Positions 53,265 to 61,913 are shown, numbered from the stretch's first letter. The stretch is DNA of 64,000 bases from Anaerolineales bacterium (GCA_030583885.1 CP129480.1:1116001-1180000); one strand, 5' to 3'. Translations and numbers: made by a program. Notes: generated by a model not told the origin, from the letters alone.

Positions 53265-53915
53265 ATGCTACCAATCGGTGATGATAATTCCTCGCGCAAA
53301 ACGGTGCCACTGGTGACGTATGCGTTGATCGTTCTGAATGTCCTGTTTTTTCTTGTAGAGTTGGGCGGCGGTGATGCCTTCATTATGAAGTGGGCTTTTG
53401 TTCCCAGTCGCTTCCTCGCCGATCCCATCGGGGATTTTCCCACACTGTTCACTTCCATGTTCATGCATGCCGGTCTGCTTCACCTGGGAAGCAACATGCT
53501 TTACTTATGGATCTTCGGTGACAATGTGGAGGACCGTTTTGGGCATGGCAAGTTCACAATCTTCTACCTGCTTTGCGGGCTTGGGGCAACGTTTGCACAG
53601 CTGGTTTTTAGTATGGAATCAAATATTCCAAACTTGGGAGCCTCTGGAGCGATTGCCGGTGTACTTGGCGCGTATCTTGTAATGTTCCCGCAAGGAAGGG
53701 TCAGCGTAATGCAGGGTCAACGAGTGGTTCCCTTGCCGGCACTGATCGTGATTGGATTCTGGTTCGTTTTGCAGCTTTTCAGCGGCATCGGGTCCATTGC
53801 CAGCACAGCGGACACGGGCGGTGTGGCTTACATGGCGCACATTGGCGGCTTTGTGGCGGGATTTATCCTGACCTTCTTATTTAGGGGAAATACGGCACCG
53901 CGTCTGACGGGTTAA
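53265..53915 (+). CDS. Rhomboid family intramembrane serine protease
   Basis: 216 residues, six helices. Conserved HLGSNMLYLWIFGDNVE loop region after helix 2, active-site Ser in GASGAIAGVLGAY and catalytic His in AHIGGFVAGF. Cleaves within membrane helices; substrate unknown. Start ATG at 53265 with AAAGGAG. Confidence 0.93.
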   Translation: MLPIGDDNSSRKTVPLVTYALIVLNVLFFLVELGGGDAFIMKWAFVPSRFLADPIGDFPTLFTSMFMHAGLLHLGSNMLYLWIFGDNVEDRFGHGKFTIFYLLCGLGATFAQLVFSMESNIPNLGASGAIAGVLGAYLVMFPQGRVSVMQGQRVVPLPALIVIGFWFVLQLFSGIGSIASTADTGGVAYMAHIGGFVAGFILTFLFRGNTAPRLTG

Positions 53916-54014
53916 ATCGCCGCGAAGGTGGATCGAGGTGCCTGGACTGGCCTTGCGCATTCTTGCGGTGCTGGCAGGTTCCTCTGCCGGCCTCCCGTTT
54001 AATGTTTCTGCAGC

Positions 54015-54084
54015 CTCCCCCAATTGACGGAGATCGATACTCCCCGTCCGATGGGTGCAGCCATGGAGCGCTTCCATGTATGAT
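54015..54084 (+). promoter_or_regulatory. Stress-island promoter module 6 (before 54120 lipoprotein)
   Basis: CCCCCAATTGACGGAGA, then ACTCCCCGTCCGATGGGTGCAG region with a degenerate right arm, then -10 TATGAT (54079-54084). First core TGA 54025, second TGG 54052 (27 bp), -10 27 bp on. Lies between the rhomboid gene and a lipoprotein gene; leader has AAAGGAG. Confidence 0.75.
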
Positions 54085-54119
54085 AAGTTGAATAGGTACG
54101 AATAAAAAGGAGATCGATC

Positions 54120-55073
54120 ATGAATACTAAAAAAGTTTTTTCTCTACATGCCGGCCTGGCAATTTTATTGTTGCTGACAGCTTGCAGCGCTGTAAAACCA
54201 ACACCTGCACAGCCTGCCCCGCCGCCGACCGTTGTGGAAACACCGGCTACAGGCGTGCAGTATCAATTTGTAACCAACAAACTTCTGCTGCCGGCAACCC
54301 GCGAACAAACACAGGCTTTTGCGCTGGACGTGGATGAGGATTCGCAACAGAAACCTGATAACAAATTCGGGGAACTGCTTACATTGCTGACTTCCGCAGC
54401 CCCAATCCTTGAATTACAGTCGACCCTCGATCAGGCCGTGGACTCTGGTCACTTGGTCACGCTTCACATGGTGAAGACGGATGATATCCTGAATGACCCA
54501 AGCGTATCGTGGTCGGTATTCCTGGGACAGGCCGCCCAGTCTCCCCCCGGCTTTGATGGCTCTGACCAGTTTGTCCTCGATTCAGACACGCCTCCCAACT
54601 CGCCGATCATTGGTTCGCTTGCGAACGGCCGCTTTGTAGGCGGACCGGGCTCGGCATATGTCCGCATGCTTTTGCTGGGCCAGCAGGTTGAGGTGGGTTT
54701 GATCGGAGTACGTCTTGAAGCAACCTTCAGCGCAGATGGGTGTGTTGATGGCAAACTGGGCGGCGGCGTGACCGCCGAAGAATTCCAAAGCAGACTGCTT
54801 CCGGCAATTGCTGATGGGCTCAACCAAATGATCACGGCAAACAACCCTGCGGCAAGCCCGCTCCTGCAGGCCTTCGACTTGGACAAGGATGGGATCATTA
54901 CTGCCCAGGAACTTGAGAAGAATCCCTTGTTGATGCTTGCGGTCTCCCCTGACATGGACCTGTTGGACTCGTCCGGCAAGTTCAATCCAGGCCAGGACGG
55001 CGTGAAAGACTCGTATTCGATAGGCCTGGGCTTTACCTGTGTTCCAGCCGCCTTTGTTGTGCTGGAGGATTAG
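54120..55073 (+). CDS. Lipoprotein with EF-hand-like loop
   Basis: 317 residues. Lipoprotein signal with LLTAC (Cys22), a Pro-rich linker, and a globular domain; DLDKDGIITAQEL near residue 260 fits a calcium-binding EF-hand loop (dockerin-like or calmodulin-like). No catalytic family recognised. Promoted by module 6 with AAAAGGAGATC upstream. Faces the periplasm or cell wall. Confidence 0.78.
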   Translation: MNTKKVFSLHAGLAILLLLTACSAVKPTPAQPAPPPTVVETPATGVQYQFVTNKLLLPATREQTQAFALDVDEDSQQKPDNKFGELLTLLTSAAPILELQSTLDQAVDSGHLVTLHMVKTDDILNDPSVSWSVFLGQAAQSPPGFDGSDQFVLDSDTPPNSPIIGSLANGRFVGGPGSAYVRMLLLGQQVEVGLIGVRLEATFSADGCVDGKLGGGVTAEEFQSRLLPAIADGLNQMITANNPAASPLLQAFDLDKDGIITAQELEKNPLLMLAVSPDMDLLDSSGKFNPGQDGVKDSYSIGLGFTCVPAAFVVLED

Positions 55074-55092
55074 GTTCAGTCCCATGTACCAT

Positions 55093-55160
55093 CTCCCCCA
55101 ACTGGCGGAGAACAACATTCCCCAGCCGATGGATGCGGCTGGGGATGATGTATGTATGAT
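55093..55160 (+). promoter_or_regulatory. Stress-island promoter module 7 (AI-2E transporter operon)
   Basis: CTCCCCCAACTGGCGGAGA, then ATTCCCCAGCCGATGGATGCGGCTGGGGA, then -10 TATGAT (55155-55160). First TGG 55103, second 55130 (27 bp), -10 25 bp on. Followed by a tiny reading frame (55247) and the AI-2E genes. Confidence 0.82.
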
Positions 55161-55246
55161 AAGTTGCAGAACAAGCCAGTGTCGTTTTGAACCTTTTGGG
55201 CGTCATCTGGATCTGCGTTTCACTGCAGCTTGGAAGGAGAAGCATT

Positions 55247-55303
55247 ATGAAGAAGTGTAATAAATCAATGGTACGACCTATCTCAAGCATCTTCGAAAAG
55301 TAG
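55247..55303 (+). pseudogene. 18-codon remnant resembling CHAT-lipoprotein start
   Basis: With a very good ribosome site (GGAAGGAG), ATG AAG AAG TGT AAT AAA TCA reads MKKCNKSM and stops after 18 codons (MVRPISSIFEK). The start copies MNKCSKTT of the CHAT lipoprotein at 38943, and both follow a promoter module. Likely the remains of a second lipoprotein gene, or an upstream leader peptide for the AI-2E genes 7 bp downstream. Confidence 0.5.
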
Positions 55304-55309
55304 GGTAGG

Positions 55310-56590
55310 ATGGCGCTTTCCCCCCCTTCGCAGCCGTATGATTGGACCTTCCGTCGGGTCGTGTGGGCGACTCTGGTACTGGTTTCTGTCCTGCTCGGCT
55401 TCTGGCTTCTCTATCGTTTTAATCAGGTGGTCTTCATTCTGTTTATCGCGATCGTGATGGGCACAGTGATACGGCCAGTCGTAACCTGGCTTTATCAGCA
55501 TGGGCTCCCTAAAATAGCGGGAGTCATTCTTGTCTATATCCTGCTGTTCACCCTGCTGATCAGCTTCGTGCTGTTGTTATTTCCATTGATTGTCGAGCAA
55601 GGCACAACGATCGTCGCTGCCATGCCGGGCTATTATCAAAACCTGCGTGAGTGGATGGTCAATTATCCCAACCTATTAATTGTGCGCCTAAGTGAATTCC
55701 TCCCGGCTGAATTGCCGAGCCTGATGCCGCGCGCATCGCAGCAAACGGGAGAGGAGGTAATGACTTCAGCAGGGCAGGCGCTGGGGTATGTAACATCGGC
55801 GGTCTGGGTTGTCTTCCTAGTCATAGTGATTCTGGTGCTGGCTTTTTACTGGACGCTTGAAGGACCACGAACCATTCAGTCATTCCTATTGCTTGTCCCA
55901 CAAGACCAGCGCGAGAGCATCAGTGAACTGATTTTAGCCATGGAAACCAAGGTTGGTTTCTTCATCGCCGGACAAGGATTCCTTTGCTTGATCATCGGCA
56001 TCCTGGCATTTCTTGCCTATGTGATCATTGGCTTGCCCAATGCCCTGGTATTGGCGCTTGTCGCGGGAGTGTTGGAAGCTGTACCGATGGTGGGTCCGCT
56101 GCTGGGTGCCATTCCCGCAGCGCTGGTTGCGCTGTCCATTGCGCCGGAAAAGATGGTATGGGTCATTGTTGCAACAGCTCTTATTCAGCAATTGGAAAAC
56201 AGCCTGCTGGTGCCGCGCGTCATGCGCAAGGCGGTCGGGGTCAACCCATTTGTCACGTTACTGGCGCTTTTTGCCTTTAGCACTTTGTTCGGCATTGCCG
56301 GCGCGCTGATGGCGATTCCCATGGCAGCCATTATTCAGCTTCTGCTTAATCGCTTCGTCTTTCATCCAGCGACGATGGAACCGGATGTCTCATCCGGACG
56401 TGATTATGCGAGCCGGCTGCGCTATGAAGCACAGGATTTGGCTCAAGACCTGCGTAAGCAGGCGCGGCTCGGGAAAGGGGGCTCAGATCTGAGGATCAAG
56501 CAGATCGATCAAGTGATGGATGAGATCGAGACGATCACAACTGACTTGGATGCACTACTAGCTCAGGTCGGTACTCAGGACGAAGCATGA
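55310..56590 (+). CDS. AI-2E family transporter
   Basis: 426 residues with about eight helices (VVFILFIAIVMGTVIRPVVT early; GLPNALVLALVAGVLEAVPMVGPLLGAIPA in the conserved core; NPFVTLLALFAFSTLFGIAGALMAIP late), the AI-2E/PerM-type layout. Exporter or ion-coupled transporter; substrates vary. The 4-bp overlap with the next AI-2E gene suggests a translationally coupled pair. Weak ribosome site (TAGGGTAGG). Confidence 0.92.
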   Translation: MALSPPSQPYDWTFRRVVWATLVLVSVLLGFWLLYRFNQVVFILFIAIVMGTVIRPVVTWLYQHGLPKIAGVILVYILLFTLLISFVLLLFPLIVEQGTTIVAAMPGYYQNLREWMVNYPNLLIVRLSEFLPAELPSLMPRASQQTGEEVMTSAGQALGYVTSAVWVVFLVIVILVLAFYWTLEGPRTIQSFLLLVPQDQRESISELILAMETKVGFFIAGQGFLCLIIGILAFLAYVIIGLPNALVLALVAGVLEAVPMVGPLLGAIPAALVALSIAPEKMVWVIVATALIQQLENSLLVPRVMRKAVGVNPFVTLLALFAFSTLFGIAGALMAIPMAAIIQLLLNRFVFHPATMEPDVSSGRDYASRLRYEAQDLAQDLRKQARLGKGGSDLRIKQIDQVMDEIETITTDLDALLAQVGTQDEA

Positions 56591-57837
56591 CAAAGAAACT
56601 GGTGGTGTTTGCTACAGCAGTGATGACGACCTTGCTGGCGCTGGTGCTGTTGTGGCAATTCCGTATCGTGGTTATTTACCTTATTGTCTCATTTGCACTT
56701 GCGGCAACAGTCCGCCCATTAATTATCGACTGGTCAAGGCGCAGCATCGTGATGCGTCTGCTACTGATCTTGCTCTATCTGATAAGCCTGGGCGGTTTCG
56801 GATATTTGATCTCGCTTGTTGGCAGGCTGGTAATCGGCGATATTCAACAATTAGCCCAAATGCTGTCGGCGCAGGATGCCTGGAGGATGCCGCCGTGGCT
56901 GGAGGGCAGCTTGTTCGATCAGGCACTGGTTGCGCGGTTGCCGCCGCCAAGTAAACTCTTCGAAGCAGTTACCGGCGACCACGGGCAGTTTGTTCTGCCG
57001 GCCATACTCGGCTTCACGCAGGGCATTGGCGGGGTTGTGAGCGGTGTGATCGTCATTCTGTTTCTAAGCATCTATTGGAGCATCAATCAAATTCATTTTG
57101 AACGACTCTGGCTTTCGCTGCTTCCATCTGAACTTCGCAAACAAGCTCGAGACATTTGGAAGACGATCGAACCTGTCCTCGGCGCCTACATTCGCGGCGA
57201 GGTGGCCCAGAGCCTGCTGGTGGGATTACTGTTAGTGGTTGGTTATTGGCTGCTCGGATCCCAATACCCGACACTGCTGGCGCTGATCGGCATGCTGGCA
57301 TGGCTGATCCCCGTCGTGGGGGCTTTCTTGGCGGTGATTCTGCCGCTTTTAATTGGATTGCTGACAAGTGTTCAGCTTGGCCTGTTAACGGTTTTCTATA
57401 CGCTTATTGTTGTGATCATCCTGAAAGTATGGGTCAAGCCGCGCCTTTACAATCGCGATTGGGAAAATCCTGTTTTGACTTTGGTCATACTTTTGGCACT
57501 GGCAGATGCTTTTGGCATAGTCGGCATTATTATTGCACCGCCTTTATCCGTGGTATGCCAAATCCTGTGGAGACGTCTGGTCAGTGACCGCCTCGCTTCA
57601 GGTGCTGCCTCCCAGGTTTCAGATCTGAAAGAACGGCAAGCCCGCCTGTCGGCTGTCATCAAGGAGATGGATGAACTGCCTCCACCATTGGTGATCAGCA
57701 GTATGGAGCGCCTTACTGATCTGATGGGGAAGGCTGAGCCAATTCTACAGGCGGCTCTCCCGGCTGAACCATCCGATCCATTCTACCCGCCCCGGTCCTT
57801 CAAGAGCGAAGATGGATCGTCTCTATCCAAATCCTGA
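56587..57837 (+). CDS. AI-2E family transporter (second)
   Basis: 416 residues, about eight helices: VVIYLIVSFALAATVRPLII, GGVVSGVIVILFLSIYWSIN and LIGMLAWLIPVVGAFLAVILPLL in the core. ATGA overlap with the first AI-2E gene. Paralogous rather than identical, so the pair may form a heteromeric transporter. No further domain. Confidence 0.92.
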   Translation: MTKKLVVFATAVMTTLLALVLLWQFRIVVIYLIVSFALAATVRPLIIDWSRRSIVMRLLLILLYLISLGGFGYLISLVGRLVIGDIQQLAQMLSAQDAWRMPPWLEGSLFDQALVARLPPPSKLFEAVTGDHGQFVLPAILGFTQGIGGVVSGVIVILFLSIYWSINQIHFERLWLSLLPSELRKQARDIWKTIEPVLGAYIRGEVAQSLLVGLLLVVGYWLLGSQYPTLLALIGMLAWLIPVVGAFLAVILPLLIGLLTSVQLGLLTVFYTLIVVIILKVWVKPRLYNRDWENPVLTLVILLALADAFGIVGIIIAPPLSVVCQILWRRLVSDRLASGAASQVSDLKERQARLSAVIKEMDELPPPLVISSMERLTDLMGKAEPILQAALPAEPSDPFYPPRSFKSEDGSSLSKS

Positions 57838-57848
57838 CCTACCAGAGA

Positions 57849-58769
57849 ATGTCTGCATTCAAAATGGCTACCTATATTGAACAGGTAAAGCAAAAAAGTA
57901 TTCGCAGCGTAAACAAAATTAATGAACTGACGCGCGGCTGGTTATGGATGCTGGCGGATGCTGCAAAGGAAACCCTAAAGCCTGAGACAGCAATTACTGC
58001 CGCGGCGATCGCCTACTTTGCCCTCTTTTCCATCTTTCCCACTGTGCTCTTAAGCATTTCCATTGCAAGCTTCAGCCTTGGCGGGTCCATGGACCGGCAG
58101 CTCATCATTCAAAGGCTGGAGTTTGTTGCGCCGGCCATGGGCCGTTTATTGGGACAAAATATTGATGAAATTGTCGAGGCGCGCGGACCCGTAAGCGGCC
58201 TTGCTTTGGTTGGTCTGATATGGTCTGCCTCCACGGTTTTTTATACCTTCACTCATACACTGAATCAAATTTGGGGCATGAGACAACACCGGGCATTCTG
58301 GAAGCGGCGTGGCCTGGCTATCCTATTTGTCCTGATCTTCGTCGGGCCGGCGCTTTTCCTGGCTTCATTTACCGGTAGTTTGATCGCCCACCTACGCCCC
58401 TTGTTACCCGAGCCGATCATTTCACTGGAGGCTGGGGGTGGTGTGGTGCTGGCGATCCTGCTTGATGTTGCCTTGTTTATGGTGCTCTACATGCTGCTCC
58501 CGCATGGAACTGCCACCTGGCGCGGGATTTTAGCCGGCGCGATCGGAGCCGGTCTCCTGTGGGAGCTGGCCAAGAAAGTCTTCCTGGCATTTATTTCCAC
58601 CTACATCTCTGTAACGAATCTGGTCTATGGGTCAGTAGCGACCATTATTGCCTTCCTTGTCTGGTCATATCTGAGCGGCCTTATCTTTCACTTTGGCGCT
58701 TACTTAAGCGTTTCTTATTTCCAACTCAAACAAGAGCAAAAAGGATTGCCAGGCAAAATACATCAGTAA
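57849..58769 (+). CDS. YihY/BrkB family membrane protein
   Basis: 306 residues, six helices. ITAAAIAYFALFSIFPTVLL near residue 52, WSASTVFYTFTHTLNQIWGM, and the late YGSVATIIAFLVWSYLSGLI followed by HFGAYLSVSYF are YihY/BrkB signatures. Envelope protein of uncertain role. 11 bp after the AI-2E pair and presumably in that operon. Confidence 0.92.
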   Translation: MSAFKMATYIEQVKQKSIRSVNKINELTRGWLWMLADAAKETLKPETAITAAAIAYFALFSIFPTVLLSISIASFSLGGSMDRQLIIQRLEFVAPAMGRLLGQNIDEIVEARGPVSGLALVGLIWSASTVFYTFTHTLNQIWGMRQHRAFWKRRGLAILFVLIFVGPALFLASFTGSLIAHLRPLLPEPIISLEAGGGVVLAILLDVALFMVLYMLLPHGTATWRGILAGAIGAGLLWELAKKVFLAFISTYISVTNLVYGSVATIIAFLVWSYLSGLIFHFGAYLSVSYFQLKQEQKGLPGKIHQ

Positions 58770-58805
58770 ACTTCCATCGAATGGACGTGGTGGCGGTACC
58801 AGGGT

Positions 58806-58874
58806 CTCCCCCAAATGGCGGAGAACAACATTCCCCAGCCGATGGATGCGGCTGGGGAGTTTTGATCGTATGAT
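58806..58874 (+). promoter_or_regulatory. Stress-island promoter module 8 (before 58912 gene)
   Basis: CTCCCCCAAATGGCGGAGA, then ATTCCCCAGCCGATGGATGCGGCTGGGGAGTTTT, then -10 TATGAT (58869-58874). First TGG 58816, second 58843 (27 bp), -10 26 bp on. Its stem with the T run is a good terminator for the YihY operon. Nearly the consensus of the family. Confidence 0.87.
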
Positions 58875-58911
58875 GAACTTGTAGGATCAATCACCCAAAA
58901 GGAGAAATCTC

Positions 58912-59070
58912 ATGCTTACCTGGATCATCGTAATTCTGCTCATACTCTGGCTGCTCGGATATTTCGGACCGAATGTCTTCTCCGGCATTCCCCGCTCGGG
59001 CAACACCCTGCACGTTTTGCTTGTCATCGCGGTTATCCTCATCATTTTGAGTTTGCTGGGGATCATCTAG
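58912..59070 (+). CDS. Lmo0937-like small membrane protein, 52 residues
   Basis: MLTWIIVILLILWLLGYFGP, short loop (SGIPRSGN), then LHVLLVIAVILIILSLLGII. The two-helix layout with WLLG and xHxLLVIAxIL is that of the Lmo0937 family. Strong ribosome site AAAAGGAG. First gene after module 8. Confidence 0.8.
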   Translation: MLTWIIVILLILWLLGYFGPNVFSGIPRSGNTLHVLLVIAVILIILSLLGII

Positions 59071-59145
59071 GGTGGACCTTCGTTGAAAAAGGGAGAGGCT
59101 GCTAGGCCATGCCTCACGGTACGCAATACAAGAAAGGAGATTCCA

Positions 59146-59205
59146 ATGGTATACACGATTATTATCGTTTTATTAGTATTGTTCATAATTGGCTACCTGC
59201 GCTAG
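59146..59205 (+). CDS. Tiny hydrophobic peptide, 19 residues
   Basis: MVYTIIIVLLVLFIIGYLR with a very good ribosome site (AGAAAGGAG). One membrane helix and a basic end. Too small for most gene calls, but the site and uninterrupted helix make translation likely. Unknown function. Confidence 0.5.
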   Translation: MVYTIIIVLLVLFIIGYLR

Positions 59206-59317
59206 CACGCGTGTCCACCTGCCGTAAAAAAACTGTTGAACCACTTGATGGATTTATGCAGGCGGATGGGAGGTAAATGGTTTCTTTACGGTAGTTTTGA
59301 CGGATTGGAAAATTAAC

Positions 59318-60274
59318 ATGAATGCTATGCGTCACGATCTGCATATTGCCATGGGCTGGGGGTTGATCTTATTATTGCTGACCCTCACTGCATGTGGTGA
59401 TATGACAGTCACACCCGTTGCAGCAGGGGATGAATTCCTGTTGCCCCTGTCAACACAAATGGGTGAACCGTGTCAGGCCTGCGCCCAGGCAACTCTCGCA
59501 GCCGCATTGACCCAGCAGAAGAGTAGCGCCGATAATCAGGCGGCGGCCACCGCCGAGATAATGCGCGCCAACGCGCAGGCGACCGTACAGTCCGCCGATG
59601 CAACATTGAGTGCGGCACAAACCCAGAGCCAAAACAATGCCAACGTCATTGCGGCTCAGATAGCAGGTACTGCCGCAATTGTGCGCGCAAATGCGCAGGC
59701 AACCATACATTCAGCCGGATCGACACAGAACGCCGCACTGATCCAGGATTCGATCCAACAAACACAAATGGCGGACCTGGCGACAACAAGTGCAGAAGCC
59801 GTGGCGATTCAACAGTTTCGAGATGATCTTGCTGCCGACACCCAGACAGCTGTTGCCAATCATATCGCCACCCAAACCCAGTCCGCCGTTGCGACATCTT
59901 ACTGGTATACCGATCAGGAACGCCAGCGCGAGGAACAAAGACAGGGCCCGATAGCTTTTCTCTGGATGTGGTGCCTGCCGATCTTTCTTGTGCTGCTGGC
60001 GGGTTTGATCATCTGGGGATTCTGGCGCTGGCTGAAGATTCAACAAGCCAACCAACAAATCCTTGATGAGCCTGTTGAGAAGGTACAGGCATCGGTGACT
60101 GTGATTCCGCCGCATATACATACGACCACGCCGCCATATCTTGAAAGTGACGTTCTCGAGGGCGGCTATCAGGTCACAACGCCGGATGATCAAGTGCACC
60201 AGTGGCTTGATGAAGTTAAAGATGAGTTGCAACGCAGTGATGAGAAGGATACAGATGATGCCGCAGACAATTAA
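59318..60274 (+). CDS. Ala/Gln-rich lipoprotein with C-terminal membrane helix
   Basis: 318 residues. Lipoprotein signal with LTLTAC (Cys26), then a long Ala/Gln/Thr-rich helical part to residue 200 with two similar stretches (MRANAQATVQSADATLSAAQ and VRANAQATIHSAGSTQNAAL), then a membrane helix (FLWMWCLPIFLVLLAGLIIWGFW, about 216-238) and a cytosolic acidic tail. No enzymatic motif. ATG at 59318; longer frame lacks support. Overlaps the next gene. Confidence 0.72.
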   Translation: MNAMRHDLHIAMGWGLILLLLTLTACGDMTVTPVAAGDEFLLPLSTQMGEPCQACAQATLAAALTQQKSSADNQAAATAEIMRANAQATVQSADATLSAAQTQSQNNANVIAAQIAGTAAIVRANAQATIHSAGSTQNAALIQDSIQQTQMADLATTSAEAVAIQQFRDDLAADTQTAVANHIATQTQSAVATSYWYTDQERQREEQRQGPIAFLWMWCLPIFLVLLAGLIIWGFWRWLKIQQANQQILDEPVEKVQASVTVIPPHIHTTTPPYLESDVLEGGYQVTTPDDQVHQWLDEVKDELQRSDEKDTDDAADN

Positions 60275-60917
60275 TCCACGTCATTTTGATCAGAAAACCC
60301 GGCGCATCAGATCCCAGGTATCGGCGGTCCTGAAAAAATGGGGATTAATTCCGAGATTTAAACGCTGGCGATTGACCCAGGACCCGGATTCTGGCATGGT
60401 TGTATTGTTCGGCATCCTTAATGACAACTATATTGCCACGCACACCTCAATCCCCTTTGGTAATTACTTCGACCCGCGCTTGTTGCATGATCTTGCAAAT
60501 GAACTTCAAATTCAGGTGGTGTCCTGCCATAGCGATGGGCTCCGCTATGCCTTCATCCTGGACCGCGGCGAACTTGGCGAATTACCGTCACACATAGACT
60601 ATCCCTTCGTTGATCACGGCAAGCTTATGCTCAGGGTCGTATACCGCGAACCTCCGCAACCCGTGCCGGCCCCGCCCGTGGAAGATGCCGAAATGATCGA
60701 TGACCACAGATTCGTACGCCAGGTTGCGGGGGCTTTCTTGAAGGTCTTTGAGGATATCAAACTCAGGGACGATGCGGCCCTGTTGCTTTCCGCTCAAAAC
60801 CCGCCTGATATTGCGATCATCGATGATGTCGAATTCAACAAGCGGGTGGCGGAACATGAGATCAACCGCCAAAAGGTCAAACGTATCAAGGATCATTTTG
60901 ATCAGAAAACCGTATAG
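60255..60917 (+). CDS. Unknown soluble protein, 220 residues
   Basis: MMPQTINPRHFDQKTRRIRS, then IPRFKRWRLTQDPDSGMVVL, VLFGILNDNYIATHTSIPFG, LQIQVVSCHSDGLRYAFILD and RGELGELPSHIDYPF. The overlap of 20 bp with the upstream lipoprotein gene and its cytosolic tail suggest they work together. AGAAGGATACAG precedes the ATG. No family known to me. Confidence 0.68.
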   Translation: MMPQTINPRHFDQKTRRIRSQVSAVLKKWGLIPRFKRWRLTQDPDSGMVVLFGILNDNYIATHTSIPFGNYFDPRLLHDLANELQIQVVSCHSDGLRYAFILDRGELGELPSHIDYPFVDHGKLMLRVVYREPPQPVPAPPVEDAEMIDDHRFVRQVAGAFLKVFEDIKLRDDAALLLSAQNPPDIAIIDDVEFNKRVAEHEINRQKVKRIKDHFDQKTV

Positions 60918-60957
60918 GATACCTGCTGCATGTGGGTGTTTTCGAGGAGATAGCCTG

Positions 60958-61122
60958 ATGAAGTTGAATTTGCTTTTTATCGTTATAGATGTGATGATCT
61001 TGCTGGCATATCCGTTTGTTTATGTGCATGGCCGGCTGCGTTTGTTTTCAAAAGCAGGAGACAATATTGCCCTGGTGCCCGTGTCGACAATCAGCGTTGT
61101 TGTGCCGGCCACCGAGAAATAG
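60958..61122 (+). CDS. Small membrane protein, 54 residues
   Basis: KLNLLFIVIDVMILLAYPFV forms one N-terminal helix, then GRLRLFSKAGDNIALVPVST and a short end. GAGGAGATAGCC ribosome site. Follows the 60255 gene by 40 bp. Unknown function. Confidence 0.65.
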   Translation: MKLNLLFIVIDVMILLAYPFVYVHGRLRLFSKAGDNIALVPVSTISVVVPATEK

Positions 61123-61542
61123 CAGGCTGGAAATAAAAGGTACAGGGCAGCTGGTTAACCATGTGCAGTCAGAAGATTTCTTTTCCAAATCAGCAACCGC
61201 TTTCGTTTTCTCTGACAAACGTTTGGATTTGGCGCAGGCTGTCTCTGCATTACAGTTGAAAGGTGGCTGCCAGTTACCGTACTAATCGGCGGCGAGATCG
61301 GAGGAAAACAAACGGCCATCCTCGGAAGACCGTCCGGTCATCGCCTTGAGGCGTACGGGGCGACTCGCAGGCGAATTGGCCGAGCAGCCGCACCGTCACA
61401 AATTGATCATCGTGGCCCAGGCGGATTCAGCACAGCGGATTATTGAGGTTGTGGAAACAGCGTTATCGGTCAGGGAAAGAAGCGTAATGTCCCAAGCAAA
61501 AATCAGCACATCATATTGATTTGATCGCCAGAGGAAATTTAC
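61123..61542 (+). pseudogene. Region with a possible host-attachment/baeRF-like remnant
   Basis: No intact gene. A stretch at about 61333-61470 reads VIALRRTGRLAGELAEQPHR, HKLIIVAQADSAQRIIEVVE, which resembles the LIIVA...R core of the host-attachment (baeRF-related) family, broken by stops on both sides. Probably decayed DNA; the resemblance is weak. Confidence 0.35.
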
Positions 61543-61863
61543 ATGAAACTCGCAAACTTATTGGAAAACCTGGAGTTTGGAAGCAACGATCCCCATGCTG
61601 AGCCGCTGCACGTCGACAGGCAGGGCCGGGCGATCCTTTTCACCCTCAAGTCCGATCAATCCATTCGTGAACATCATGCACCCAGTTCACCGTTTTTCGT
61701 GGTGGTACTAAAAGGAAAGGGCGTCTTCACGGGCGGCGATGGCGTTGAGCATACCTGCGGGCCGAATACACTCCTTGTGTTTGACACAGGCGAACAGCAT
61801 ACCATCCGCGCCGTGGATGAACTGGTTTTTATCGGATTCCTGCACGAAGTGCCGCTTGCGTAA
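61543..61863 (+). CDS. Cupin-domain protein
   Basis: 106 residues, a single double-stranded beta-helix: IREHHAPSSPFFVVVLKGKG (two metal-ligand His), VFTGGDGVEHTCGPNTLLVF and DTGEQHTIRAVDELVFIGFL (third His). Small cytosolic metal-binding protein or enzyme; reaction unknown. Ribosome site CCAGAGGAAA. Confidence 0.88.
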   Translation: MKLANLLENLEFGSNDPHAEPLHVDRQGRAILFTLKSDQSIREHHAPSSPFFVVVLKGKGVFTGGDGVEHTCGPNTLLVFDTGEQHTIRAVDELVFIGFLHEVPLA

Positions 61864-61913
61864 AATAAAACGATGTCAAGCTGATAGATGACAACCCGTG
61901 AGAGGAGACAGCT

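Noticed and set aside
38802..58874. Repeated GC-rich elements as a CRISPR array or mobile repeat
   Set aside because: Copies are kilobases apart, always before operons and aligned to a -10; there are no spacers, no cas genes and no target duplications.
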